Under the pieces are notes generated by a model, which saw nothing but the letters and a program-made list of their open reading frames with translations, was not told the DNA's origin and did no database searches. A DNA stretch of 64,000 bases from Cryphonectria parasitica EP155 (lineage: Eukaryota > Ascomycota > Sordariomycetes > Diaporthales > Cryphonectriaceae): the NCBI RefSeq assembly GCF_011745365.1, contig NW_024468916.1, positions 541,630 to 605,629 on the forward strand, written 5' to 3'. Position 1 is the first letter of the stretch; each line of letters starts with the position of its first letter. Positions 22,640 through 33,731 of this stretch are shown piece by piece. The position numbers and the translations under genes were made by a program.

Positions 22640-25600
22640 TAGTTTCCTTCCTTTTCCAATATTCAGCTATTTTTTTCTAAGCATTCTTAATATTTTTCTG
22701 TGATTCTTATAAATTTTCGCTTATTGAGTAGCTTTTCCATTTGATGAGATATTCCTTCATATTGTTTATACTTCTATGCTTGAGAATCTTTTCCATCTCA
22801 TACTCTGATTCGTTATTTTCTACTTCTGCTATATTATCCGCTAGTATTTCCTGTGCTGCTAGTTCCAGCAGTAAGATATGAAAAACTGAGTATATCTTTA
22901 TTCTATAAGATAATGCTAACTTGTAATTAATCAGAGAAATTTGCTGCAAGATTTTGAATAATTTTAACTTCTTATAGTTAAGCTTATTGCTAAATCTGAT
23001 TATTTTAATATTTTTCCGAAGTAGATAAACTTTATCTTCCTTCTATAGAATTAGTTTCTTAATTCTTTTGAAGTTTGCATATTGCATTATTTGTTCTTGA
23101 ACGAATTGTAATTCTGATTAGAATTTCTTTTAAACTTTCTTAATCTTCTTAACTCTTTTATTTGCAGCTTCTGCATCTGCTCTCAGCAGTACTTTATAAT
23201 AAGCTATTGAATTATATCTATAGAATATAAAGAATAATAACTTCTTTATTATACTTATATCTGCGCTATTATAAGCGAACTATATAAGGAGTAATAGATT
23301 AATCTAGTTATTCTATTTCTGATTGATATAATATTGAAGATACTGTTTAATAATCTGATTCATTCTTTCTATCTGTTTATTTGTTTGCAGATGAAATATT
23401 ATGAATATTCTGTAGTATATTTCAAGCTGTTTTATAAGTAAAGTTTAAAATTTCGAGTTGAACTTTCTATCTCTGTTAGAGATTACTTCTTCTAGCATAT
23501 TATAGTTAGCAATAATCATTCTGAGAAATGCATATATGAGTTCTTCTGCTATACTGCTTTTCTTATAGGGAAGAAAGTAAGCATATTTGCTCAGTTTGCA
23601 AATTACTATTAGAATGCTATTATATTGCATCTTAATTAAGAGTTTTCATAAGAGAAATAGCTTAATAATAAAGTTTAAACTGATGAATTGCTAAATAGTT
23701 ATAAGTATTAATAAGGAGTATAGTAGTCTATAAAGCTTATATCTTTCTGCTTTATTCTTCTTGCAGCTATTGCATTGTTATAGGATATTTTCAATTCTTT
23801 TCCTAAAGCTTAGTAAATTCCAGTATCTTTTAATATATTCATAGATTGCTCTAATTCTCTGATATTCATATGCTAGTATACTGTATATATTCTTAATATA
23901 ATTATCTTGTTCATCTGAAGTTATTGATTCTGAATTCTTTTCTGAGAATCCGATTCTGAGAGCAGCATTCAGTTCTCTGTATGCATTAACAAGATTTCCT
24001 GATTTATCTTGAGCGAAGATGTTCTGTATATTCGAAGAATCTGCATTCCGATAATCTGATTTTCTGCTAAGAGTATCTGCTTATTCGTTCTCCAAGCTTT
24101 TGCAATATACAATCTTGAAATTGAACTGTAAAAGAAATTCTGCTTATCTAACTTATTATTTATTCAAAATCTTAATTATTATAAATATAATCAGATTCTT
24201 ATAATCTGAATAAACTATAATTGAATATTATGTGCTAATAAAGTAGTATTGCTACTCTTTGAAAATCTTTACTATTGCTATGAGTTCCTAATTAGGGATT
24301 CTGTAGTTGGTTTCCAAGCTATTCAACTTCTTTAAGAAGTTGCTTATAATTCTTAGATATTCTTGATTATCTTGCTAGCTAAGTTATTCTCCGAGTGCAT
24401 ATTCTAATACATTGATCTTAACTTCAAAGAGTTTATAAGAGTTTGCTTTGTATAGAACTAGCTCTGAAGTAATATACTTAATAATCTTATCAAAAGCTTC
24501 TTATGCCTTGGGAGTTTATTCGAAAAGCTGTTTCTTCTTAGTAAAATTTGTAAGAGAATGTGCAATTCAGCTGTAATTCCTAATAAACTGCTTATAGAAA
24601 TTAATGTATTCAAGAAATAATCTAATATCTCTAATATTTCTGGGAACTGGCTAATTCCTAATAGCTTTTACCTTGTTTTTCTATAGCTTAATGCATTCTA
24701 GCTTGATTGTGAATCTGAGATAGTTAACTTTTTATATATAAAAGTAATTCTTTGCAGATTTTATAAAGAGTTTTGCATCTTAGAGCATTTGCAATACTGT
24801 TTTCATATATTTCTTATATTCTTCTAGTATTCGAGAGTAGATAAGAATGTTATTAAGATAAGCAATGATGAACTGATTCAGATGTTTGCATAGAATATAA
24901 TTGATCATTTTCTAAAATAAAGCTGAAGTATTTATTAGATTAAAGAGCATAATTAAATATTCGTAGTATTTATAGCATATTCTGAAAGCAATTTTTCATT
25001 CTTCTTCTTTCTTTACTCTGATTAAATTATAAGCTTCTTTCAGATTTAGAACTATAAACTACTGTACTCCTTATAATTTATCTTATAATTTCTTAATAAG
25101 TAGTAATAAATATCAGTTCTTAATTGTAATATTATTGAGTTGCTTATAATTAATATATAGCTTAAGCTTGCTATTTTTCTTAGATATAAATAGAATGAGA
25201 TATTCTGCTGATAATTGCAATGATTATATATATTTTTTCTTAAGATTCTTATCAAGATACTTTCTAAATGCTTCTAGCTAAGCTTTATTTAATCTGTAGA
25301 TAGAAAAGAATTTGAGCTGTTTCTCTTTTTGTAGCAGGATTTTGTAGTTATATAAGCTGTATTCTAGCAATCTTGTATTCAATTCTTTCTGGAACAGTTT
25401 CTTAAACTTATAATATTCTTATAGTATGTTTGCAAGTATTAGTTCTGATTCCTGTGCTGTTTCTGCTATCTGAAAGAATAGTAGGTACTGTTGAGCATAC
25501 TTCTTTTCTAATGGCGTTTTCGAGGGCTTTGAGCGTTTGCTCTGAGCTGGACTGAGCGCTTGAGAGCCTAGTTTCGAGGTTTTTTCTGTATGGATCTACA

Positions 25601-28380
25601 ATTCACTTTCTGAAGCTTTTCTTTATTGCTCCGGAGCGGATCAACTTGCTAAGAGTCTCGCTTCCGTTGTTTTGCTAATCTATTAGCGCTCTAGCACTGT
25701 TTGAGTTTGCTTGTTACTAGATTCTTCTTCTTGAACTGCTAGCTCTGCTGGTTTAAAAGTATATAGGAAGTTGTATAAAGCTTCTTTTTCTGAATATTCT
25801 TTAATCACTAGCTTTGATTCTGCATTGTTGATTGTAATTATCTCTCTGAGTACAGCTTGTTCTTATAAGAGCTAGCTAGTAGTTTAATTGATTCGAGAAT
25901 TGTGCTTCTTAAGCTATAGAAGCTTTATAATCAGCTTATGCTATACTGTATTCATAATATTAAAGGAAGCTCTGATTATACATTCTTGGATTAAGATAAA
26001 TAGATGATTAGTTTCCTTATTGATTATTCCTTGGTTATATATAACAGATTGTTCTTTTATAGTGCTAAGAGTATATAAGCGCTTCTTCTATTTCTATTGT
26101 AGTTGTATTTAATTAATAATGTATAGGGATATAAAGTTTCTCTGAGTATTATTATTTAATAATATGCTGTACTTGTATTCTTGAATATATATATCGAACT
26201 TAATATAAGTATAATTTATTCTAGAAGCTTTATATAGAAACTATTCTAGTTTGATCATCTGCAATTCCTTTATAAGCAATCTTATTCTTTTGAATTTGTT
26301 GAGAACTGCTTGTCTTTCTAAGCTTGCTTTGCTGCTTCTTAAGCAAGCTTCTTAGCTTGCTTTTGCTTATATTATTATTATTCTTAATCTTTCTTCTATT
26401 AATACTAGTTACAAATCTTATTATTAATATGAATTATGCAGAATATTGTTTCATACTGCTACTATTTTATCTTCTTGTTTATACATTATATGAGATAATT
26501 GTTTAGTAGCTTAATATATATATTGTAGTGCTATCTGTTGAAAATCTTTCTGAAGCAGAATTTCTATTCTTCAATAGCCTGAAGAATTTATTCTGGTTCT
26601 CTAACGGGAAATTATTCGTATTGCATTTTGTTTGAGAAATGCATTCTGTAGCTATAATAAGTGCAGAAGATTCAAGCTAGTTCGTAATGTAGGTTGTAAA
26701 GCGAACTAATCCAAGGATCTTCATCTTGTTATACTTCGATATCTTGCAAGGGAATGCAGATGAAGAGCTTCTCTAGTTCTATCTCATAAACAAGATATTC
26801 AATTCATATTGTTTCCTTATTCCACCCAATATTGAAGAGAAATCTTTCTGTAGGTTTCTTGGATTCATTGTTTACAGGAGACTCTAGTGAATCGTTAGAT
26901 CGATCATTCTAATCTAATCCTTCTATTGCTTGAGAAGCGTTTTCAGTATTGTTTAGATATTTATACTAGTAACCAAGAGAGTATTATTCTTTATTCATTT
27001 CTCTGATTATAATATCTGATGCAGGTGATGAGGAATGGTAAAGAGCATTGTTATTAAGCTCTTTCTCTAGCGCCTGAATGCTTCGTTCAGTAATATCGGA
27101 GCAGTTCGAGTTGTTGCTGCTTATAGTTATACTGAGCATATATCCTCGCTCTGCTGTTGCTATCTGTTTGCAGTGCTAAGGCTTCTGAGAGAACTATCCT
27201 GAATCTTCCTTACTTAAGAGATATATTAAGCAGTTATTATTATAGCAGAATGTTCAGCTGAGATTTCTATAATCAATAGAGTTCAATACTTGCTCTAAGG
27301 AAGTATTTTTGCTCAGTTGATTAGATTTCTATTATCAAGCAATATTTATCTAGCATTCTTTCTAAGCTGATTACTATTTATTTTTCTAAAATTGATAGCA
27401 GTTATATGCAATATATTCTTATTTATTACAATTATAGCAAGTAATGCTATTCCTTTTGCTATATTGCTTGTTAATAGCATTGAGTTCTATGAAACTAGTA
27501 TGTATAGTGCTGCTCTAAGCTATACTGCTATATTGATTGCTATTCTTATTTTGAAGTTTCTTGCTTGTATTAGCTGGAAATCTTCAAGTCTAGCTTTCTT
27601 TCTTCTTGGATTTCTCTATTCATTGTTTATACAGATAGTTATTAATGCAGATAGCTTGATTAGAGAATATTATAAAGTTCTCCAGCTAATTCTGTTTAAA
27701 GATTTCATTTTTAATATTATTCTTAAGTTCTTTATAATAGTATTTCATAAGATTCTTGTCTTTCTACAGGAATTATACTGAGAGTTGCTTGAATCTGATT
27801 ATATAAGCAAAAGCTAACTTAATCTGTTTGAGATTCATAAGCTGCTGAGCTATAGTGCGTTCTTTATTGGAATTATTAAAGATTTCTTTAAGAGCTTTCT
27901 CAAAGCTTTCAAAAGAATCGAATATATTCTTAGTATTCTGAATATGCACGCTGGAGTTATTCTGATGCTCTAAATAGTTGTATAGAGAAGATTTGTATTA
28001 GATAAGAATATTCTTTTCGAAACGAGTTTCTGCAAGAATAACTTTCTCAGATTTTATAATAAACTAGATTACATGATACAAGAAATATGCTCTGCAGTAG
28101 GTAAGGAATTCATACAGCATTTTCTGGTTGCTATTATATATAGCAAGCTTATTCATCTTATACGCTTTTTCAGCATTATTGATAGCTATAGAGATAGATT
28201 GCGCTTGTTAAGCTTGCTAAGCTAGCTAAGCTTGTTGATTAGCGATAGTAGCGCTTTAAGCTTATTATTATTCGCACAGATTCTGAATACGCTAGATAAG
28301 CTGATATACCTGATTAACTAGTTCCTTCTGAGTAAGAGCGTGCAAGAATGAAAGAATTTCTGAAAAAGCTATTGTATTCC
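22640..28380 (-). pseudogene. Element E gag-pol, RIP-inactivated
   Basis: The minus-strand order from high to low coordinates is gag, RT, RNase H, integrase, chromodomain. An integrase core segment is open at 23445-23630, including the ISNRDRKF version of the conserved S-D-x-D-x-x-F block. A 79-residue open segment at 22707-22949 contains the linker and a chromodomain (EKILKHRS, then KEYLIKWKSY). The RT box at 24849-24860 reads Y-L-N-N. The chromodomain places the element in the chromovirus branch of Ty3/gypsy, whose chromodomains can direct integration to marked chromatin. Confidence 0.85.
22707..22949 (-). pseudogene. Element E chromodomain segment
   Basis: This open segment carries the chromovirus signature: a conserved linker ending ...SVFHILLLELA, then a chromodomain with EKILKHRS, KEYLIKWKSY and SENL. 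In the family this domain binds modified histone H3 tails. It is the best-preserved domain of this copy, although the frame before it is broken. Confidence 0.85.
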
Positions 28381-28432
28381 GTATTGCTTAAGAGAATAAT
28401 ACTAAACCGTTCTTGAACAAGAATTATTAAAA

Positions 28433-28878
28433 TATAATGAGCATTGCAGCAATCCGAAGATTTCTAAATATATAAAGAGGTTTATGCTAACAAAAGCGAT
28501 ATTAAAGTATTAAGTTCTTGAATACAGAACTATACAAGTTCTAATAAGTGATGCAAGTATTTACTGCTTTTAAAGCTACTTAGTATATGAAACTGAATAC
28601 TTAGATTAACAACTGAAGAGCTATATACTGAATCTATCTAATGGTAATGAATGTATTCTTATATATCCAGCTCTTCAGTTCTGACTATCCTGACTATATT
28701 CCGATTTCTCATAGTTGTTTCCTAAATATGTTGATTATATCTATAGCTAACATAGTTGCGCTAGCAACTCTAATCCGGGTTACGTAATCCTGATTGGTAT
28801 CCGACGTTGGGTCGTGATACCTGGTCCCTTGGTTGGTGGGGCCTATCCTGTGACCTGCATGTTGGATGGGTCATAACA
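28433..28878 (-). repeat. Element E 5' LTR
   Basis: 446 bp. The right half (28,700-28,878) is almost unmutated and GC-rich, ending GGGTCATAACA. The left part is RIPed. It is followed immediately by the AGAAG duplication and then the rest of element D. The unmutated end is the best view of the family's original terminal sequence. Confidence 0.88.
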
Positions 28879-28883
28879 AGAAG

Positions 28884-31860
28884 CGAGACTCTCAGCATAT
28901 CAGTTCGCTTCAGAGTAACAAGGAAAAGCTTCAGAAAGTGGATTGCGGATTCACATAGGGAAAACCTCGAGGCTTCTAAAAGCACCATTAGAAAAGAAGC
29001 ATGCTCAACAGTACCTACTGTTCCTTCAGGTAGCAGAGATAGTATATAAACCAGAATCAACACTTGCAAGCATACTATACAAATATTACAAGTTCAAGAA
29101 ACTATTTCAGAAAGAATTGAATATAGGATTGCTAGAATATAGCTTATATAACTACGAAATTCTGCTATAAGAAGGGAAACAGCTCAAATTCTTCCTTATC
29201 TATGAACTAAACAAAGCATAACTAGAAATATTTAAGGAATATCTTAATGAGAATCTTAAAAAAGAATATATATAATTATTGCAATTATTAGCAGAATATT
29301 TCATTCTATTTATATTTAAGAAAAATAGCAAGCTTAAGCTATATATTAATTATAAGCAATTTAATAATATTATAATTAAGAACTAATATTCATTGCTACT
29401 TATTAAGAAATTACAAGATAGATTATAAGAAGTATAGTAGTTTACAGTTCTGAATCTGAAAAAAGCTTATAATCTAATTAGAATAAAGAAAAAAGAAGAA
29501 TGGAAAACTACTTTCAGAATACGCTATAAATACTACGAATATTTAATTATGCTTTTTAGTTTAACAAATATCTCAGCTTTATTTTAGAAAATGATTAATT
29601 ATATTCTATATAAATATCTAGATTAGTTTATTATTGTATATTTTGATAATATTCTTATTTATTCTTAAATGCTAGAAGAGTATAAGAAATATATGAAAAT
29701 AGTATTGCAAATGCTTTAGAATGCAAAACTTCTTGTAAAATCTGCAAAAAATTACTTTTATATACAAAAAATCAACTATCTCGAATTCATAATTAAACTA
29801 AAATGCATTAAGCTACAGAAAGATAAGATAAAAGCTATTAGAAATTAGCTAATTTCTAAGAATATTAGAAATATTAAATCTTTTCTTAGATATATCAACT
29901 TTTACAAGCAGTTTATTAAGAACTATAGCTAGATTATACATTCTCTTACAAATCTTATTAAAAAGAAACAGCTCTTCGAATAAATCTCCAAGATATAAGA
30001 AGCTTTTGATAAGATCATTAGGCATATTACCTTAGAGCTAATTCTGTACAAAGCAGATCTCTATAAATCTTTTAAAATTGAAACTAATATATCAGAATAT
30101 ATATTCGGAGAATAACTTAATTAATAAGATAATCAAGAGTATTTAAGAATTATAAGCAACTTTTCAAAGAAGTTGAATAGCTTAGAAATTAATTACAGAA
30201 TCTCTAATCAGAAGCTTATAGCAATAATAAAAGCTTTTAAAGAATAGCAATACTATCTTATTAGTATATAGTACTCAATTATAATTTATTCAAATTATAA
30301 GAATCTAATTATATTTATAACAATTAAGATCTTGAATAAGCAATAAGTTAGATAAGCAGAATTCCTCTTACAATTCGATTTTAGAATCATACATTATAAA
30401 AGCTTAGAAAATGAATAAGCGGATGCTCTTAGCAGATAATCAAACTATTAAAATGCAGATTTCTTAAATATATAGAATATCTTTGTTTAGAATGAATCAG
30501 AAAATCTTATTAATGCATATAAGAAGCTAAGCGCTGCTTTCAGAATTGAATCTTCAAAGAAGAATTCAGAATTAATAATTTCAGATGAATAAAACAATTA
30601 TATTAAGAATATATATAGTATATCAGTATACAAATATCAGAAAGTTAGAGCAATCTATAAATGCATCAAAAAATACTGAAATCTATTAAGCTTTAGAAAA
30701 AGAATTGAAAACATTCTATAATAATACAATAGCTGCAAGAAGAATAAGATAGAAAGATATAAATCTTATAAATTACTGCATTTCTTACTAGTATTTATAA
30801 CTATTTAGCAATTTATTAGTTTAAACTTTATTATTAAGCTACTTTTCTTATAAGAACTCTTAATTAAGATGCAATATAATAGCATTCTAGTAGTAATTTG
30901 CAAACTGAGCAAGTATGCTTACTTTTTTTTTTATAAGAAAAGCAGTATAGCAAAAGAACTTGTATATACATTTTTCAGAATAATTATTGCTAATTATAGC
31001 ATGCTAGAAGAAGTAATCTCTGATAAAGATAGAAAGTTTAACTTGAAATTTTGAACTTTACTTATAAAATAGCTTGAAATATATTATAGAATATTTATAA
31101 CATTTTATTTGCAAACAGATAAATAAATAGAAAGAATAAATCAGATTATTAAATAATATCTTTAATACTATATTAATCAGAAACAGAATAACTAAATTAA
31201 TCTATTACTTCTTATACAGTTTGCTTATAATAGCGCAGATATAAGCATAATAAAGAAGTTATTATTCTTTATACTCTATAAATATAATCCAACAGCTTAT
31301 TATAAAGTATTACTAAAAGCAGATATAAAAGCTGCAGATAAAAGAATTAAGAAGATTAAGAAAGTTCAAAAGGAATTTTAATCAGAATTATAATTTATTC
31401 AAGAATAAATAATACAATATGCAAATTCCAAAAGAATTGAGAAACCAATTCTATAGAAAGAAGATAAGATCTATCTACTTCGGAAAAACATCAAAATAAT
31501 CAGATCCAGCAATAAATTTAACTATAAAAAGTTAGAACTATTCAAAATCTTATAATAGATCTCTTCAATCAATTATAAGTTAGTATTATCTTATAGAATA
31601 AAAATATATCTGATTTTCTATATTTTACTACTAGGATTAGCAGCATAGGAAATACTAATAGATAATATAGTAGAAATGGAAAATAATGAACTGAAATATA
31701 AGATAGAGAAGATTTTCAAACATAGGAGTATAGATAGCATGAGAGAATATCTTATCAAGTGAAAAGATTACTTAGCAAGCGAAAATTCATGGGAACCACA
31801 GAAGAACGTTAAGAACGCTCAAGAAAGAGTAGCTGAGTACTGGAAAAAAAAAAAAAAACC
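28884..31860 (+). pseudogene. Element D pol (3' part): RT, RNase H, integrase, chromodomain
   Basis: Continues D's pol after element E. The RT active site at 29639-29650 reads Y-F-D-N (second Asp lost). RNase H near 30,084 reads N-I-S-E-Y where the first residue should be catalytic Asp. The A-D-A-L-S-R end of RNase H is intact at 30419-30436. An integrase core segment is open at 30869-31054 (ICKLSKYAYF, then SDKDRKFN). A chromodomain lies at about 31,674-31,803 (EKIFKHRS, EYLIKWKDY, SENSWEP). A run of A follows at about 31,845. Confidence 0.85.
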
Positions 31861-31865
31861 AGCAC

Positions 31866-32432
31866 CTAGAACGATCGCTTCGCTCCGGACCGAGACTCAG
31901 GAATCTCACTCTCCGAGAAATCCCTCAACTCAGAACCAACCTCTCGAGCACCAGAAGAACCCTTATTACTCCCAATACTATTCATATCGCCTAAAAAGGA
32001 ATAATCCAACATATTATCAGAAGACTAGGAGAGCTCTCCTAAAACCAAAGCAGAAAACTTCTCAGAAAGGGGATCAACAGGAACACAGGCCTGCTGCTCC
32101 CTTGCTAGCTCCTCTGCTTCCATACAGTTAAGCTCCTCAATCATATCCAGATCACAACGAACAGCATGCGCCATTTTCTCAGCCTACAGCTTGCACTATT
32201 TCCGCAGCCAGCGTATCTTAGCTGTAGCACGCTCTAGCTCCTCCTCTGCATCATCAAGAGCGGCTTCAGCAGCAGAGTGCTGAGCTACAATCTTTTCCAC
32301 CTACAACAGCAACAATCCATGCATATCACAATTCCCACGCTTATACTTAATATACTCCATACAGCGTAACGAATCTTTCTCAGAAGCAAAGCAGCAAGCT
32401 TTGCAATCGCTGCAGAAAGAATACATTAGCAT
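31866..32432 (-). pseudogene. Antisense Cys-rich/coiled-coil ORF of element D (best preserved)
   Basis: A 189-codon minus-strand frame opposite to D's gag-pol, spanning the gap between chromodomain and 3' LTR. It is in frame end to end. I count only four internal stops, all TAG where CAG would encode Gln, as RIP predicts. The N-terminal part is Cys-rich (SFCSDCKACCF, then SLRCMEYIKYKRGNC). A coiled-coil-like acidic stretch follows (AALDDAEEELERATAKIRWL), then a Ser/Glu-rich tail ending ESRSGAKRSF. The region is visibly richer in C and G than the gag-pol beside it. Function unknown. Confidence 0.68.
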
Positions 32433-32610
32433 TTCAATATAACAAGAAAGAGCAATAAGCCAGAGAAAAATAGACTATTCCATCTTTTTGTAGCAAGTTT
32501 TATCAATTCTGCTTATTATCCGGATTAGAAAGATAAGATTATGCATAGAAGGTTTGCTAGAATACTTACAAAAAGATTATTGGGAATAATAACTAATAGA
32601 AGGAAGATAA

Positions 32611-33291
32611 TGTTATAATTTATCCAATATACATTTTACAAAACAGATTATAAATAATAAGAATCAGATATTATGATTTAATCTCGAACAATTAATAAGG
32701 ATTATATTATCTAGAATTAGAATTATAAGTTATAATCAATCAGAAAGGAACTAGAGCAATCAATGATTAATTCTTATAGTTTAAGCAGTAGACTATAATA
32801 ATTAACTACTAACTCTTACAGTTTATACTGAGGAGCTGGATATATAAGAACACGTTTATTATCATTAGATAGATCCAGTATATAGCTCTTCAGTTATTAA
32901 TCTAAGTATTCAGTCTTCTATACTGAGTAGCTTCAAAGGCAGTGAATACTTGCATCGCTTATCAGAACTTGTACGGTTCCGTATTCCAGAACTTAATACT
33001 TTGATACCGCTCTTGTTAGCATAAATGTCAGGTGGAAAGGTTGCAAAGGCAATGTGGCGAGGTCTTTTCTCTCTTTCAGAGGTATACAACCAGAATAACA
33101 TTGAGGCCTAAGGAGCTAAGTTCTGCTCAGCAGTGCTGACGTGGCTAGAAAGCCGCTTTATAGCTGCATATTGCTTAGTCATCCGTAATCCAGCTGGCTT
33201 AGCTAGCCCTGAGCCTTGCTGGCACAATCAGCCCTGACAATAAACCTCTCGTGTACTTAGGAATCTTCGGATTACTGCAGTGCTCATTACA
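32611..33291 (+). repeat. Element D 3' LTR, interrupted by a solo LTR
   Basis: Begins TGTTATAATTTATCC and ends intact GTGCTCATTACA. It matches the 5' LTR at 18246 but is 219 bp longer because of the insertion at 33026-33239 plus a duplicated ATAAA. The preceding bases (GAAGGAAGATAA, ending at 32610) form the likely polypurine tract. The duplicated CCTTG follows at 33292. Confidence 0.88.
33026..33239. mobile_element. Solo LTR of a different family inside D's 3' LTR
   Basis: A 214-bp insert with perfect 7-bp terminal inverted repeats, TGTCAGG...CCTGACA, flanked by ATAAA on both sides (33021-33025 and 33240-33244). The uninterrupted target, GTTAGCATAAACC, is present in the other LTRs. TG...CA ends plus a 5-bp duplication indicate an LTR left by recombination of a retrotransposon. 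It is GC-balanced, apparently not RIPed, and has no second copy here. The parent family cannot be named from the sequence. Confidence 0.72.
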
Positions 33292-33296
33292 CCTTG

Positions 33297-33414
33297 CCCA
33301 TTGCTTCGGCAGCTGTTTGTCCCTTTTTCTTTCGAGGGCGACGGCGCCCTAGTTCTGGTTCACTGTCTGTTCCTTTTTCTTTCGAGGGCAACAGCGCCCT
33401 AGTTCTGATTCACT
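33297..33414. repeat. Unmutated flank with two tandem ~50-bp units
   Basis: After D's CCTTG the original host sequence resumes. It contains two imperfect copies of a unit at 33313-33364 and 33365-33414. Each has CCTTTTTCTTTCGAGGGC, then a short hairpin (AGGGCGACGGCGCCCT in the first copy), then CTAGTTCTGRTTCACT. The copies differ at a handful of sites, several of them C/T or G/A. No gene is evident. Confidence 0.6.
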
Positions 33415-33731
33415 ATATTAACTATGAATATAGTTAATATATTCAAGAAACAATTATAAGAAATCAGAATATAATCAAGCTATTTCCTATTGAAAAGCTG
33501 AATATATAATCACGGTTATTACCATCAGTAGATAGATCTTATATATAGCTCTTCAGTTGTTAATCTAAATATCAGATTATATCATACTCTGATAGCTCCA
33601 AAGGCAGTGAATACTTGCACAGGATAACTCGGTGTATTTCCGTATTCAAGGTTTCTTACTCAACACTGCTCTTGTTAGCATAAACCTTTTATGTACTTTA
33701 GAATCTTCGGATTGCTGCAGTGCTCATTACA
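33415..33731 (+). repeat. Truncated LTR, E/C subfamily
   Basis: Reading on the plus strand, this matches the last ~315 bp of the reverse complement of element E's LTR and ends GTGCTCATTACA. The first ~130 bp are missing and no internal region is attached. It is moderately RIPed. Confidence 0.7.

Larger units (their letters stand above)
21477..28878 (-). mobile_element. Element E: full-length gypsy chromovirus nested in D
   Basis: A 7,402-bp element with 446-bp LTRs at both ends and a perfect AGAAG duplication (21472-21476 and 28879-28883). It is on the minus strand and inserted into D's pol. The 5' LTR retains an intact ...GGGTCATAACA end and C/G-rich stretches. Together with the nesting this makes it one of the youngest copies. 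Its integrase and chromodomain frames are the longest preserved of the minus-strand copies. Confidence 0.9.
18246..33291 (+). mobile_element. Element D: plus-strand gypsy chromovirus hosting element E
   Basis: Bounded by two LTRs of one subfamily and by a perfect 5-bp duplication, CCTTG (18241-18245 and 33292-33296). Element E (21477-28878) is inserted in its pol region. Removing E joins ...CAACAGAAG to CGAGACTC, matching the uninterrupted sequence of E itself near 25,650. A 214-bp solo LTR sits in D's 3' LTR. Without these insertions D is about 7.4 kb, the same size as A and E. Its gag-pol runs on the plus strand and its antisense ORF on the minus strand. Confidence 0.88.

Noticed and set aside
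27392..27781. 129-residue hydrophobic frame, with shorter versions at 7485-7691 and 19563-19769
   Set aside because: It is antisense to the gag zinc-knuckle region in each copy. The frame is explained by the RIPed gag complement.
28770..29170. Short frames across the junction of element E and element D
   Set aside because: They span the E LTR end, the duplicated target and D's pol, so they are by-products of the insertion.
33026..33239. DNA transposon (MITE) because of its short inverted ends
   Set aside because: TG...CA ends plus a 5-bp duplication and a 214-bp length fit an LTR better. The inverted match is only 7 bp.
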